35,703 nucleotides of DNA from CAUUCX01 sp041844835 (GCA_041844835.1 JBGZBU010000009.1:1-35703), one strand, 5' to 3'. Positions 15,140 to 24,424 are shown, counted from the first letter of the stretch. Numbers and translations are program-made. Notes: generated by a model from the letters alone, not told the origin.

Positions 15140-16170
15140 CGAAGTTTTTGTCACTGCAGCCGGATCTTTCCAAATTGCCTGATCCGGAGATGCTGTTTCG
15201 GGCGGATGATTTCATGCCCGCCACGGCGGAGGAAAAAGAGAATTTCATGGAAAAACAGCCGCCGGTGTCTCATTGGAAAGATGCATGGCGGAGGTTGAAA
15301 GCAAACAAGGTGGCAATGGTGAGTCTCGGCTTTATTGCGGCTATGTTTGTTTTTGCATTTATCGCACCGCTGTTTATTTCAATCGACTATACGACGCAGG
15401 TGAAAACCGCGGTCAATCTGCCTCCGTCGCTTGAGCATCCGTTCGGCACGGACAAATTCGGCAGGGATCTGATGGTACGAGCTATGTACGGAGCGAGGGT
15501 TTCGCTTATAGTGGGCGTCTGTGCGAGCGCGATAGTGCTTGTCATCGGTACTCTTTACGGTGCGATCGCGGGATTCGTGGGCGGCAAGGTGGACAGCGTG
15601 ATGATGAGGATTATTGACCTGATCTATTCGGTGCCCGAGGTCCTGGTCGTTTTGCTGATTTCCGTTTCAATCAAGATCCCGATTCAGAATTGGGTGAATA
15701 CTAGCAACTCAAAATTTGCGCATTCGATAGGCAGCCTGGGGCCGAGCCTTATCGCGATTTTTATAGCGTTCGGATTGCTTTATTGGGTATCGATGGCGCG
15801 TATTATAAGAGGGCAGGTGCTCATGCTCAAGCAGCAGGAGTATGTGACGGCGGCTCGCGCTCTGGGTGCGTCGGGCAGTCATATAGTGAAAAAACATATA
15901 TTGCCTAATTGCATAGGTCAGATAATCGTTACAACGGCTATGCAGATACCGTCGGCGATATTTCTCGAATCGTTCCTGTCTTTCCTCGGGATAGGCGTGG
16001 CGGCGCCGATGACAAGTCTTGGTGCGATGGCGTCTGACGCGCTGGGCGGAATATATTCATATCCGTACCGACTGCTGATGCCGTCCATACTGCTCAGCGT
16101 CATGATATTGAGCCTGAATCTCTTCAGTGACGGTCTTAGAGACGCGCTGGATCCGAGATTGAAAAAATAG
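15136..16170 (+). CDS. oppC: Oligopeptide ABC transporter permease OppC
   Basis: A 344-residue second permease subunit. A cytoplasmic N-terminal tail of about 55 residues is followed by the OppC_N type helix (ANKVAMVSLGFIAAMFVFAFIAPLF in two halves), the marker HPFGTDKFGRDLMVRAMYGARVSL and an EAA loop EYVTAARALGASGSHIVKKHILPNCIG. Six transmembrane helices are expected, and the C-terminal LNLFSDGLRDALDPRLKK is standard. It overlaps oppB by four bases, so the two are translationally coupled. The longer tail compared with many OppC proteins is the only oddity. Confidence 0.93.
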   Translation: MTKFLSLQPDLSKLPDPEMLFRADDFMPATAEEKENFMEKQPPVSHWKDAWRRLKANKVAMVSLGFIAAMFVFAFIAPLFISIDYTTQVKTAVNLPPSLEHPFGTDKFGRDLMVRAMYGARVSLIVGVCASAIVLVIGTLYGAIAGFVGGKVDSVMMRIIDLIYSVPEVLVVLLISVSIKIPIQNWVNTSNSKFAHSIGSLGPSLIAIFIAFGLLYWVSMARIIRGQVLMLKQQEYVTAARALGASGSHIVKKHILPNCIGQIIVTTAMQIPSAIFLESFLSFLGIGVAAPMTSLGAMASDALGGIYSYPYRLLMPSILLSVMILSLNLFSDGLRDALDPRLKK

Positions 16171-16186
16171 TCGGGAGGGGCGCGTT

Positions 16187-17326
16187 ATGAGTGAAAAAGA
16201 TAATATGAATGTAGAAAACAATATGAATACGGAATGCGATATGAATGAAGAATGCGCGCCTAACGCGGCGCCGACTTCAAGCGATGCTTCCGCAGGCGGT
16301 GCAAATGTCGGCGATACGCTGCTTGAGATAAAAGATCTTAAGGTTTCTTTTTTTACTCCCGCAGGCGAAGTAAAAGCGGTCGGCGGCATAAGTTACGAGC
16401 TCAAATATGGAGAAGTGATGGGCATAGTGGGCGAGTCCGGTTCCGGGAAATCGGTTGAGGCGTATTCGATCATAGGACTGCTCCAGGAGCCGGGAAGAGT
16501 CATGGGCGGTGAAATATTGTTCGAGGGCGAAGATCTGCTTGAATATTCCAAGGAGAAGATGGAGTTGTTCAGAGGCAAAGAAGTCAGCATGATATTCCAA
16601 AATCCGATGACCAGTCTCAATCCCGTCTACACGATAGGAAATCAGCTGACGGAGGCATTGCTCTGTCATGATAAAATCGATAAAAAGATTGCATATGACC
16701 GCGCCGTGGAGATGCTCGAACTGGTCGGAATAAACAATCCGCATCAGCGAATGAAGCAATATCCGCACGAGTTGTCCGGAGGTATGCGTCAAAGAGTGAT
16801 GATAGCAATGGGGCTGATATGTCATCCCAAACTGCTCATTGCGGACGAGCCGACCACTGCGCTGGATGTGACTATACAGGCGCAGATCATTGAGCTCATG
16901 AAGAAAATTCAGGAAAAAACGGGGATGGCGATAATCTTCATCACGCACAATCTGGGCGTGGTGGCGGAGATATGCGATCGTGTGACCGTTATGTATGCGG
17001 GCAAAATCGTGGAACAGGGAACGGTAGACGATATATTCTACAATCCGTCACATCCGTATACGCTGGGACTGATGCGTTCGATGCCGCGAGTGGATGAAGA
17101 AGGATACGAGCGTCTCATACCGATAGAGGGAACTCCGGTCGATATGTTGAATCCGCCTCTCGGCTGCGGATTCGGCGCGCGCTGCGATCAGTGCATGAAA
17201 ATATGTCTGCGCGAGGACCCGCCGATGGTGGATCTTGGCAACGGACATTTCAGTAAATGCTGGCTGGCGGCGCTGATCGATGAGTCTGGAAAACCCGTTG
17301 ATGTCTGTAAGGAAAAGGAGGCGTAA
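16187..17326 (+). CDS. oppD: Oligopeptide ABC transporter ATP-binding protein OppD
   Basis: A 379-residue ATPase. Motifs are Walker A GESGSGKS, Q-loop FQNPMTSLNPV, signature LSGGMRQRVMIAMGL, Walker B LLIADEPTTALD, and the C-terminal oligopeptide-HPY region with three or four Cys (CGFGARCDQCMKIC) that binds an iron-sulfur cluster in some relatives. The first 46 residues are an unusual acidic extension containing three copies of a six-residue unit [DN]-[ND]-M-N-x-E, encoded by an 18-bp tandem repeat. The start at 16187 follows GGGAGGGG. It pairs with OppF to drive OppBC. Confidence 0.93.
   Translation: MSEKDNMNVENNMNTECDMNEECAPNAAPTSSDASAGGANVGDTLLEIKDLKVSFFTPAGEVKAVGGISYELKYGEVMGIVGESGSGKSVEAYSIIGLLQEPGRVMGGEILFEGEDLLEYSKEKMELFRGKEVSMIFQNPMTSLNPVYTIGNQLTEALLCHDKIDKKIAYDRAVEMLELVGINNPHQRMKQYPHELSGGMRQRVMIAMGLICHPKLLIADEPTTALDVTIQAQIIELMKKIQEKTGMAIIFITHNLGVVAEICDRVTVMYAGKIVEQGTVDDIFYNPSHPYTLGLMRSMPRVDEEGYERLIPIEGTPVDMLNPPLGCGFGARCDQCMKICLREDPPMVDLGNGHFSKCWLAALIDESGKPVDVCKEKEA
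16199..16252 (+). repeat. 18-bp triplicate repeat inside oppD
   Basis: Three adjacent 18-base units (16199-16216, 16217-16234, 16235-16252) share ATATGAAT at the same phase and encode DNMNVE, NNMNTE and CDMNEE. Confidence 0.8.
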
Positions 17327-17330
17327 GCAC

Positions 17331-18341
17331 ATGGGATCGCGTGATAAGAGTGATAATCCGATACTCCTTGATGTAAAAAATTTAAAAAAATATTTTAAGG
17401 TTAAAACGGGCATGGGCAAACACAAATATGTTCATGCCGTGGAGGAAGTATCGTTCGGCGTGCGAAAAGGAGAAACGCTCGGTTTGGTAGGCGAATCGGG
17501 TTGCGGCAAGACCACGCTGGGGCGCACTATACTCAGGTTATATGAGCCCACCGGGGGGCAGATATATTATGACGGGGATCTGATTTATGATGCGGATTCC
17601 CCCGGCTCGAACAGGGATTTTCTCCCATACAGGCGCAAAATGCAGATAATTTTTCAGGATCCGTCGGCCTCGCTTGATCCGAGGATGACCGTCGGTGAGA
17701 TAATAGGCGAGGCGCTTGATATTCATAAATTGCATCAGGGCAAAGAGACTCGTGCCGCCAGGATAACCGAACTGCTTGAACAGGTGGGGCTTAACAGCGA
17801 GCACTCAAACAGGTATCCTCACGAGTTTTCGGGCGGGCAGCAGCAGCGTATCGGGATTGCCAGAGCGCTTGCCGTCGAACCGGAATTCATCGTATGTGAC
17901 GAGCCTATTTCCGCGCTTGATGTGTCGATTCAGTCGCAGATAGTAAACATGCTCGAAGATATGCAGGAAGAGATGGGGCTTACATACCTGTTCATCGCGC
18001 ATGATTTGTCCGTGGTGCGCCATATTTCCGACAGGATAGGCGTTATGTATCTGGGCAATGTGGTGGAGCTTGCTGAAAGCGGAAAGCTCTATGCCAATCC
18101 GCTGCATCCTTATACAAAAACGCTGCTTTCCGCGGTGCCGGTGCCGGATCCTGCGGTCAGCAGATCAAGACGGCGCATCGTGCTTGAAGGGGATGTTCCG
18201 AGTCCGATGAATCCTCCGTCGGGCTGCCGTTTCCACACCCGCTGTCCTTATGCAGTCGATAAATGCAAGGAGCAGATGCCCGTATTTACGGAACATGCGC
18301 CGGGGCATTTCGCGGCATGTCACAGGATCGGCGAAATTTGA
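17331..18341 (+). CDS. oppF: Oligopeptide ABC transporter ATP-binding protein OppF
   Basis: A 336-residue ATPase partner of OppD. It has Walker A GESGCGKTT, FQDPSASLDPRMTVGEIIGE, signature FSGGQQQRIGIARAL, Walker B FIVCDEPISALD, and the C-terminal region with SGCRFHTRCPYA. The ATG at 17331 is chosen because AGGAGG sits eleven bases upstream; the in-frame ATG at 17280 lies inside oppD and would need a second site. The operon core B-C-D-F ends here with no evident terminator before the oppA spacer. Confidence 0.93.
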   Translation: MGSRDKSDNPILLDVKNLKKYFKVKTGMGKHKYVHAVEEVSFGVRKGETLGLVGESGCGKTTLGRTILRLYEPTGGQIYYDGDLIYDADSPGSNRDFLPYRRKMQIIFQDPSASLDPRMTVGEIIGEALDIHKLHQGKETRAARITELLEQVGLNSEHSNRYPHEFSGGQQQRIGIARALAVEPEFIVCDEPISALDVSIQSQIVNMLEDMQEEMGLTYLFIAHDLSVVRHISDRIGVMYLGNVVELAESGKLYANPLHPYTKTLLSAVPVPDPAVSRSRRRIVLEGDVPSPMNPPSGCRFHTRCPYAVDKCKEQMPVFTEHAPGHFAACHRIGEI

Positions 18342-18380
18342 TATATTTTTATTTTAATAGCCAAACAGCGGATTAAAGTG

Positions 18381-18398
18381 TATAATTATCGGTACAAT
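18381..18398 (+). promoter_or_regulatory. Candidate -10 elements for oppA
   Basis: In the 185-base spacer before oppA, TATAAT (18381-18386) and TACAAT (18393-18398) are promoter-like, but neither has a good -35. A separate promoter would help explain higher expression of the binding protein. A small GGCG-TTTG-CGCC hairpin lies at about 18479-18490 in the leader. Confidence 0.4.
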
Positions 18399-18526
18399 GT
18401 GGTAGCGTAGTCAGGAGTGCCGGGTTTCGTTCTCCTGCTCACGGCATATCGGTTTTGTTCGTTCATTATTATATGATGGCGTTTGCGCCGTTGTATTTAT
18501 AAGTTGTATGTATGAAGGAGGTTTTT

Positions 18527-20146
18527 ATGAAGAAGATTTTGGCTTTGCTCCTCGCATCCGTGCTCGTATTTTCGCTTGCGGCTTGCGGCGATAAAGACGG
18601 AGGCGGAGCGAAAGAAGACGGTGTGCTTGATCTTTGTATAGCTGCCGAACCGCAGACAATAGATCCCGCTTTGAATTCGGCGGTTGACGGTGCGGTTATG
18701 CTCTCTCAGGCATTTGAGGGACTCATCAAATTTGCGGATGACGGTAAAGGCAACGCCGTGCTTAAACCGGGAATGGCTGAAAAGTGGGATGTTTCCGACG
18801 ACAATCTCACATATACTTTCCATCTCAGAGATGCGAAATGGAGCGACGGAAAACCTGTGACGGCTTATGATTTTGAGTTTTCGTGGAAGAGACTCGCAGA
18901 TCCTAAGACTACGGCGGATTATTCATATATGGTGGATATGATTGCGGGATATGACGAGAAAAATCCTAATCTTCAAATCAAAGCGATAGATGAAAAAACA
19001 TTTGAGGTAAAACTCGCAAATCTCTGCCCTTATTTTGAGGAAGTTTGTGCATTCCCTGCGTTGTTCCCTGTGAGAAAGGACATCGTGGAGGGAAATCCTC
19101 AGTGGACGAACAAACCTGAAACTTATGTCTCAAACGGCCCTATGAAGCTTACAAAATGGGAGCACAATTCCATGATCACGTTCGAGCCGAATGAGCATTA
19201 TTATGATACGGACGCAGTGAAAGTGAAGAAGATCAATTTCCATCTAATGGATGATCAGAATGCGATGCTCGCGGGAATCAAATCCGGCAAGCTCGACCTC
19301 ATCAACAACTTCCCTGCCGACGAGCTGAAAGGATTGCTCGCTGACGGTAGCGTGAAGCCGTTTGAGTATGTAGGTACTTATTATGTTTCTTTCAATACTC
19401 AGAAAGCTCCGTTCAACGATCCTAGAGTGAGAAAGGCGTTCAACCTTGTCATAGACAGGAATTTCATAGTTGAAGAAGTGAGCGGCGGCGGTGAAGTGCC
19501 GGCAACGGCGTTCGTTCCTGCGGGCGTTTACGATGCCGAGGGTGTAAACGGAGATGATTTCAGAACCGTCGGAGGAGATTACTATTCGATAGAGGCGGAC
19601 GATTACGAGAAGAATTGCGAGGAAGCAAGAAAACTTCTGGCTGATGCCGGTTTCCCTGACGGAGAGGGATTCCCTGTAGTAGAGTACCTTTACAATACCG
19701 ATGATAAACATAAAGCTATCGCGGAGGCTCTTCAGGATATGTGGCAGAACGAGTTGGGCGTAAAGGTTACACTCCAGAACCAGGATTGGTCGGTATTCCT
19801 TAAAGAGAGAAAAACGGGAAATTATACCATTGCCAGAGACGGCTGGATCGCGGATTACAACGATCCTATGTCATTCATCGATATGTTCATGACGGGTGGC
19901 GGAAACAACAATCCGCAGTATGCAAACCCTGCATTTGATAAGCTGGTCAAAGAGGCGAAGGCTTCAAAGGATCAGGCCAAGAGAATGAAGCTTATGCACG
20001 ATGCCGAGGATATCGTGATCGGTGAGGCGCAGGCAGTTGCACCGCTTTACTATTACGTAAACCCTGTAATGACAAATCCTAAGATGAAGAACTGGCTCTA
20101 TACTCCTACCGGATTCTTCTTCCTCTACGGAACTACAGGGGTATAA
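18527..20146 (+). CDS. oppA: Oligopeptide-binding lipoprotein OppA (SBP family 5)
   Basis: A 539-residue extracellular binding lipoprotein. The signal peptide MKKILALLLASVLVFSLAAC ends in a lipobox with Cys20 as the lipidated residue. The mature protein has the family 5 signature (ILDLCIAAEPQTIDPA-like start, AFEGLIKF, PGMAEKWDVSDDNLTYTFHLRDAKWSDGKPVTAYDF in consecutive pieces) and the C-terminal DWIADYNDP-type block (GWIADYNDPMSFIDMF). It delivers peptides to OppBCDF. The ATG at 18527 follows AAGGAGG; an ATG fifteen bases earlier lies over that ribosome site. Placement at the operon end, not the start, is less common. Confidence 0.92.
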   Translation: MKKILALLLASVLVFSLAACGDKDGGGAKEDGVLDLCIAAEPQTIDPALNSAVDGAVMLSQAFEGLIKFADDGKGNAVLKPGMAEKWDVSDDNLTYTFHLRDAKWSDGKPVTAYDFEFSWKRLADPKTTADYSYMVDMIAGYDEKNPNLQIKAIDEKTFEVKLANLCPYFEEVCAFPALFPVRKDIVEGNPQWTNKPETYVSNGPMKLTKWEHNSMITFEPNEHYYDTDAVKVKKINFHLMDDQNAMLAGIKSGKLDLINNFPADELKGLLADGSVKPFEYVGTYYVSFNTQKAPFNDPRVRKAFNLVIDRNFIVEEVSGGGEVPATAFVPAGVYDAEGVNGDDFRTVGGDYYSIEADDYEKNCEEARKLLADAGFPDGEGFPVVEYLYNTDDKHKAIAEALQDMWQNELGVKVTLQNQDWSVFLKERKTGNYTIARDGWIADYNDPMSFIDMFMTGGGNNNPQYANPAFDKLVKEAKASKDQAKRMKLMHDAEDIVIGEAQAVAPLYYYVNPVMTNPKMKNWLYTPTGFFFLYGTTGV

Positions 20147-20159
20147 TCGTGCTTGCGTC

Positions 20160-20275
20160 GATAAACGCGCACATTAAATACGTATATTAATATATTAAAC
20201 ACATATATCAAATGTGCATTGAGCATATTATGTGTTGAGCCGATACTGAATATATATCTTAATATACAACTTTTA
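20160..20275 (+). repeat. AT-rich quasi-repeat spacer after oppA
   Basis: Units such as ATTAAATACGTAT, ATTAATAT and ATTAAACACATATAT recur, followed by TGCATTGAGC and TGTGTTGAGC. There is no coding signal. It lies between the oppA stop and its terminator. Confidence 0.5.
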
Positions 20276-20310
20276 TCAAAAACGTCCCCGCAAAATGCGG
20301 GGGCGTTTTT
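20276..20310 (+). terminator. Terminator downstream of oppA
   Basis: The stem CGTCCCCGC / GCGGGGGCG (one G-T wobble) has a five-base loop and is followed by TTTTT, with AAAAA upstream, so it may work in both directions. Confidence 0.88.
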
Positions 20311-20368
20311 ATCGGATGGGCTCTTATCGCAGATTATGACGCGCCGCCGGGTACATACGGGGAATATA

Positions 20369-20377
20369 TGGTATAAT
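20369..20377 (+). promoter_or_regulatory. Extended -10 promoter of copA
   Basis: TGGTATAAT gives an extended -10 with a perfect TATAAT (20372-20377). No good -35 is seen, which suits an activator-dependent or metal-regulated promoter, though I see no recognised CsoR, CopY or CueR site. Confidence 0.5.
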
Positions 20378-20442
20378 TACTTGGTACTAACTTTAATGTC
20401 GAATTTTGAGCGACAGTAGATGACGCAGGAGGTGTTTGTCAA

Positions 20443-22623
20443 ATGAAGAAAAAGTATGATGTAAAGGGTATGGGCTGCGCCGCATGCTCGGCGCGGATAG
20501 AAACCGTGGTCGGAAAGCTCGAGGGCGTGAACAGCGTTGCCGTGAATCTCATGACAAATTCAATGGTCGTTGATTTTGATGAAGGAGTAATCAGCTCGGC
20601 GGATATATCAAAAACCGTGAGCGATGCAGGCTACGAGGCGAATGACGCCGATGAACCCGAGGAACTGCCCTCTAGCAACTCCGCTGATCATGGAAGCATT
20701 TTCAGGTCAACGGAGCTCACAAAAAGAAAACAATTCATCATATCGCTTTCGTTTATGATTCCGCTTTTCATTTTCGCGATGACGGCGATGCACACGGATA
20801 TCATTCCGGAGTCGATTTCCCGGTATGGGAAGTGGATAGAGGCGGCGCTGGTGCTGCCGATTTTGCTTGCAAATTTTTCGTATTACAGAGGCGGTATACC
20901 CATGCTGTTTCGCCGCTCGCCGAATATGGATACTCTGATCGCGGTGGGCAGTATTGCCGCCGTGCTGATGGGGTATTTTGAATCCGCCGGGATGATACTC
21001 ACACTGGTGACTCTCGGCAAAATGCTGGAAGCTCGTGCAAAGGGCAAGGCGGGCATGGCGATAGAGCGTCTTATGCGGCTGGCTCCCGAAACGGTAACAG
21101 TTATAAGGGACGGAGAAGAATTCATCATCCCGATTGAGTATGTGCGGGCGGGGGATGTGGTCGCGGTTCACCCGGGAGAAAGAATAGGCGTTGACGGGAT
21201 CATCATAAGCGGGGAAACATCCATCGATGAAGCGGCAATCACAGGAGAGAGCATCCCGGTGGACAAGCAGGCGGGCGACGAAGTGCTTGCGGCGACGGTC
21301 AACACTTCCGGATATTTTACATTTGAAGCGACGAGGGTCGGAAAAGATACGGCTCTTGCGAAAATAATTGCAATGGTCGAGGATGCGAGTGCAACAAAAG
21401 CACCGATCGCTCGGCTGGCGGATAAGATAAGCGGAATATTCGTTCCCGTCGTTATGATCGTGGCACTGCTCAGTACCGTTATTTGGCTTGCAGCGGGGGA
21501 GGATCCGGCGTTTGCTCTGAAAATGGGGATTTCCGTGCTCGTAATATCGTGTCCGTGCGCGCTCGGGCTTGCAACGCCGGTCGCGATAATGGTAGGAACC
21601 GAAAAAGGTGCTGAGTACGGAATACTTGTAAAATCCGCGGAGTCCCTTGAGATGATGAGCAGGATTGACACTGCGGTGCTTGATAAAACGGGGACCGTGA
21701 CGGAGGGTGCGCCGCGCTTGACGGATATCTATGTAGTAGATAAAAAATATGACGAAGCCTCCGTTTTGACCCTGATCGGAACAATAGAGACGGCTTCCGA
21801 GCATCCTCTCGGCCGCGCGATCGCGGCGGCAGCACTTGATGCGGGGGGCGATGTCGGGCGCCCCGATTCCTATAAATCACTGCCGGGGAGAGGCTTGAAG
21901 GCGTATGTGGATGGTCTTGAATACTATGCCGGAAATGCCGCATTGATGTCGGAAGCGAACATTGATTTCAATTCGGATTTTGATCCGGATATTCCGGCGT
22001 CACAGGGGAAGACGACGATTTATCTCGCGGATACGACTCATCTCATTGCCGTGCTTGCACTTGCCGACAAGCCTAAAGCGGGGAGTGCTGCGGCGGTTTC
22101 GGAGCTGACCGGCATGGACATTGAGGTCATAATGCTTACGGGTGACAACGAAAAAACGGCGGCGGCGATATGCCGCGAGGTTGGAATCGAGCGCGTAATC
22201 GCGGAGGTCATGCCTGAGGATAAGGATCGAAACATATCGGATCTGCAGAAAAACGGCAGAAAAGTCATGATGATCGGAGACGGAATCAACGATGCACCCG
22301 CGATTGTGCGTTCCGATGTGGGCGTGGCTGTAGGCGCGGGAACAGATGTCGCGCTCGAATCCGCGGATGTGGTGCTCATTAAAAACGATATCGGCGATAT
22401 CCCCGCCGCCGTCAGATTGAGCCGCGCAGTGCTCAGAAATATAAAACAGAATTTGTTCTGGGCATTTTTTTATAACTGCTTGGGAATCCCTGTTGCCGCG
22501 GGTGCGCTCTACCCGTCTTTCGGTGTGGCGCTCAGTCCGATGATAGGTGCCGCCGCGATGAGTTTGAGTTCGGTATTTGTTGTCACAAATGCGCTGCGCC
22601 TCAGGAATTTGAAATTGAAATAG
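20443..22623 (+). CDS. copA: Copper-exporting P1B-type ATPase
   Basis: A 726-residue membrane pump exporting Cu+. It carries one N-terminal heavy-metal domain with GMGCAAC (Cys12, Cys15), an actuator with TGES, the ion-binding CPC at 370-372, the phosphorylated Asp414 in DKTGTVT, the SEHPLGRAI nucleotide motif and GDGINDAPA. Tyr-Asn in helix 7 (FFYNCLGIP) and MSLSS in helix 8 are the Cu+ signature. The start at 20443 follows AGGAGGTG. It is a single-gene unit; no CopZ chaperone or CsoR is adjacent. Confidence 0.93.
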   Translation: MKKKYDVKGMGCAACSARIETVVGKLEGVNSVAVNLMTNSMVVDFDEGVISSADISKTVSDAGYEANDADEPEELPSSNSADHGSIFRSTELTKRKQFIISLSFMIPLFIFAMTAMHTDIIPESISRYGKWIEAALVLPILLANFSYYRGGIPMLFRRSPNMDTLIAVGSIAAVLMGYFESAGMILTLVTLGKMLEARAKGKAGMAIERLMRLAPETVTVIRDGEEFIIPIEYVRAGDVVAVHPGERIGVDGIIISGETSIDEAAITGESIPVDKQAGDEVLAATVNTSGYFTFEATRVGKDTALAKIIAMVEDASATKAPIARLADKISGIFVPVVMIVALLSTVIWLAAGEDPAFALKMGISVLVISCPCALGLATPVAIMVGTEKGAEYGILVKSAESLEMMSRIDTAVLDKTGTVTEGAPRLTDIYVVDKKYDEASVLTLIGTIETASEHPLGRAIAAAALDAGGDVGRPDSYKSLPGRGLKAYVDGLEYYAGNAALMSEANIDFNSDFDPDIPASQGKTTIYLADTTHLIAVLALADKPKAGSAAAVSELTGMDIEVIMLTGDNEKTAAAICREVGIERVIAEVMPEDKDRNISDLQKNGRKVMMIGDGINDAPAIVRSDVGVAVGAGTDVALESADVVLIKNDIGDIPAAVRLSRAVLRNIKQNLFWAFFYNCLGIPVAAGALYPSFGVALSPMIGAAAMSLSSVFVVTNALRLRNLKLK

Positions 22624-22713
22624 AAGAAAATTTGCAATTAAAAGGTGTAAGTTCGCAAAGTAAGAGCTATTATACCCGTAAGTTGCATTTTAAATTAAAA
22701 TATATTGGTAAAG

Positions 22714-22742
22714 TTAACAAAGATGGAAAAATGTGCTATAAT
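22714..22742 (+). promoter_or_regulatory. Promoter of the tmk operon
   Basis: TTAACA (22714-22719), 17 bases, TATAAT (22737-22742), with TGC before the -10 (extended). It is among the best promoters in the window. It sits 58 bases before the small ORF that leads the operon. Confidence 0.8.
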
Positions 22743-22799
22743 TGTAAAGCAAATCGTTTTGTATTTTGATGTGCTTTGCGGCTGTTTCGGAGCGAATTT

Positions 22800-22937
22800 A
22801 TGTTTGTATTGAAATTATGCTTTGTAATACTTTTTATGATTCCCGTACTATATCTGTCGATCAGATTCACATCCAATCTGGCGGACGATGTGCTCATGCG
22901 GCGTAAGAATGCTGCCGGGCGTAAGGAGCTCCCATGA
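22800..22937 (+). CDS. 45-residue single-span membrane peptide coupled to tmk
   Basis: An unannotated small gene. The ATG at 22800 has GGAG seven bases upstream and lies behind a strong promoter. The product starts MFVLKLCFVILFMIPVLYLS, a clear hydrophobic helix (about 2-20), followed by a charged tail with DDVLMRRKNAAGRKELP. Its stop overlaps the tmk start as ATGA (22934-22937), the same coupling used between tmk and holB. I recognise no family. It may be a true membrane peptide or mainly a leader that drives tmk translation; the ribosome site, helix and overlap together favour real translation. Confidence 0.7.
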   Translation: MFVLKLCFVILFMIPVLYLSIRFTSNLADDVLMRRKNAAGRKELP

Positions 22938-23560
22938 AAAGAGGATTGTTTATCACTTTTGAGGGGCCGGACGGCGCGGGAAAGAGCACGCAGATTGCCA
23001 AGGTCGGGAATTTCCTTGATACATTCGGCGCGGATGCACTTTTTACAAGGGAGCCGGGCGGAACTGTGATCGGAGAAAAACTGCGGGATATAATTCTTGA
23101 CAGGAACCATAAAGAAATGGAGCCGATGACGGAAGCGTTTTTATATGCTTCCGCGCGCGCGCAGTTGGTGCGCGAGGTGCTTAAACCGGCGCTGGCCGCC
23201 GGGAAAATCGTAATTTGCGACAGATATATCGATTCGAGCATAGCATATCAGGGATATGCGAGGGGGCTTGGAGACGCGATAGGCAAAATAAATGCATATG
23301 CTACGGACGGGCTCATGCCCGATCTGACATTCTTGTTCATCCTGGACCCGGAAATCGGGCGCAGCAGGATACAGGAAGATTCCTACGACAGATTGGAAAG
23401 TCAGAATTTTGATTTTCACAGCAGAGTTGCGCAAGGATATATGGAAATCTCAAAATCCGATGATAAGCGTTTCGTTGTCATAGATGCGACGAAAACGGCG
23501 GATGAGATATGGGAAAAGATAAGAGCGGTGCTGCTTGACAGATTGGAGATTGAAACATGA
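22934..23560 (+). CDS. tmk: Thymidylate kinase
   Basis: A 208-residue enzyme phosphorylating dTMP to dTDP. The P-loop is FEGPDGAGKST (9-19), followed by FTREPGGTVIGEKLRDI, the DRYIDSSIAYQGYARG substrate motif and a LID region with RIQEDSYDRLE. Full family length. The ATG at 22934 overlaps the small upstream ORF, and the stop overlaps holB by ATGA. With comEB in another operon it serves dTTP supply. Neighbours are the usual clostridial tmk-holB-ricT set. Confidence 0.94.
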   Translation: MKRGLFITFEGPDGAGKSTQIAKVGNFLDTFGADALFTREPGGTVIGEKLRDIILDRNHKEMEPMTEAFLYASARAQLVREVLKPALAAGKIVICDRYIDSSIAYQGYARGLGDAIGKINAYATDGLMPDLTFLFILDPEIGRSRIQEDSYDRLESQNFDFHSRVAQGYMEISKSDDKRFVVIDATKTADEIWEKIRAVLLDRLEIET

Positions 23561-24390
23561 TGTGGCGGGAACTGGGCGCCGAGGGGAAGAACAAGCGTCT
23601 TCTCACTACACTTGAAAATATTGCATTATCGGGGCGGCAATTTCACGCATATATCTTCTCGCTGGACGAGGGCGGAAGCAGCGAGCGCAAGACGCGGATC
23701 GCAAATGCTTTCATAAAAAAAATGCTGATTGCCGAGTCGGGTGATGCATATTGCAAAAAGGTCGATGCCGGCAATTTTGAGGATATGCTCATAATAAAAA
23801 AAGATGAGAAAGAGGCTTCTCTGACGAAAAGCAAGATTGAGCGTATGCAGGATTTTTTAATGCGCGTTCCGCTCGCGGGTGAAAAGCGCTATGTAATCGT
23901 GGAGAGTGCTGATACGCTGAGAGAGGATACGCAGAATTTTTTGCTGAAAACTATTGAAGAGCCGAGCCCGGGCAGCATAATCATATTGCTTTGCGACAAT
24001 CACGACAGATTGCTTAAAACGCTGCACTCGCGGGCGATGTCGTTCGTGTTTGACGCGTTTGACGAACCGCTTTATATGCGCAGGGAAGAGGCGGCATCGG
24101 CTCTGATAGGAATAGTGCTGAAAGGCAGTCCGTTTTTTGAACTGAACGACTACATTTCGCAATATATAAATGACAAGGATGAGGCCATAGAGATAATGGA
24201 GTGTGCCGAAGTGATAGTTGCCGATTATCTGTGCGGGCGGCGCAAGAGTGCGTTCGCAGACAGGGAGGCGGTGCGGCGGCGTCTTTACAGGCTCATTGAA
24301 GAGCTGGAGGCGGCAAAGAAATCGATAAGAGGCAGCACAAAACCGGCATATGCGCTCAAGAAAGCCGTTTTTTCAATTCACGGTTTTTAA
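23557..24390 (+). CDS. holB: DNA polymerase III delta-prime subunit, degenerate ATPase
   Basis: A 277-residue clamp-loader-like protein. The recognisable core is the block from KRYVIVESADTLREDTQNFLLKTIEEPSPGSIIILL, split here at its helix-strand junction, with ENxLLK-type TIEEP and HSRAMSF (SRC-like) motifs. The Walker A is absent (GGSSERKTRI replaces GxxGxGK) and the four zinc Cys of other delta-prime proteins are missing (one Cys only), as in other low-activity delta-prime subunits. It should be a rigid stator of the loader at the replication fork. It is coupled to tmk by ATGA. Confidence 0.82.
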   Translation: MMWRELGAEGKNKRLLTTLENIALSGRQFHAYIFSLDEGGSSERKTRIANAFIKKMLIAESGDAYCKKVDAGNFEDMLIIKKDEKEASLTKSKIERMQDFLMRVPLAGEKRYVIVESADTLREDTQNFLLKTIEEPSPGSIIILLCDNHDRLLKTLHSRAMSFVFDAFDEPLYMRREEAASALIGIVLKGSPFFELNDYISQYINDKDEAIEIMECAEVIVADYLCGRRKSAFADREAVRRRLYRLIEELEAAKKSIRGSTKPAYALKKAVFSIHGF

Positions 24391-24424
24391 TTAAGCGGGG
24401 CCGGCAGGAGTTTGGAGGTTTATT

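Noticed and set aside
20707..21804. 365-residue reverse frame opposite copA
   Set aside because: Highly basic, His/Arg-rich composition typical of antisense translation; copA is intact.
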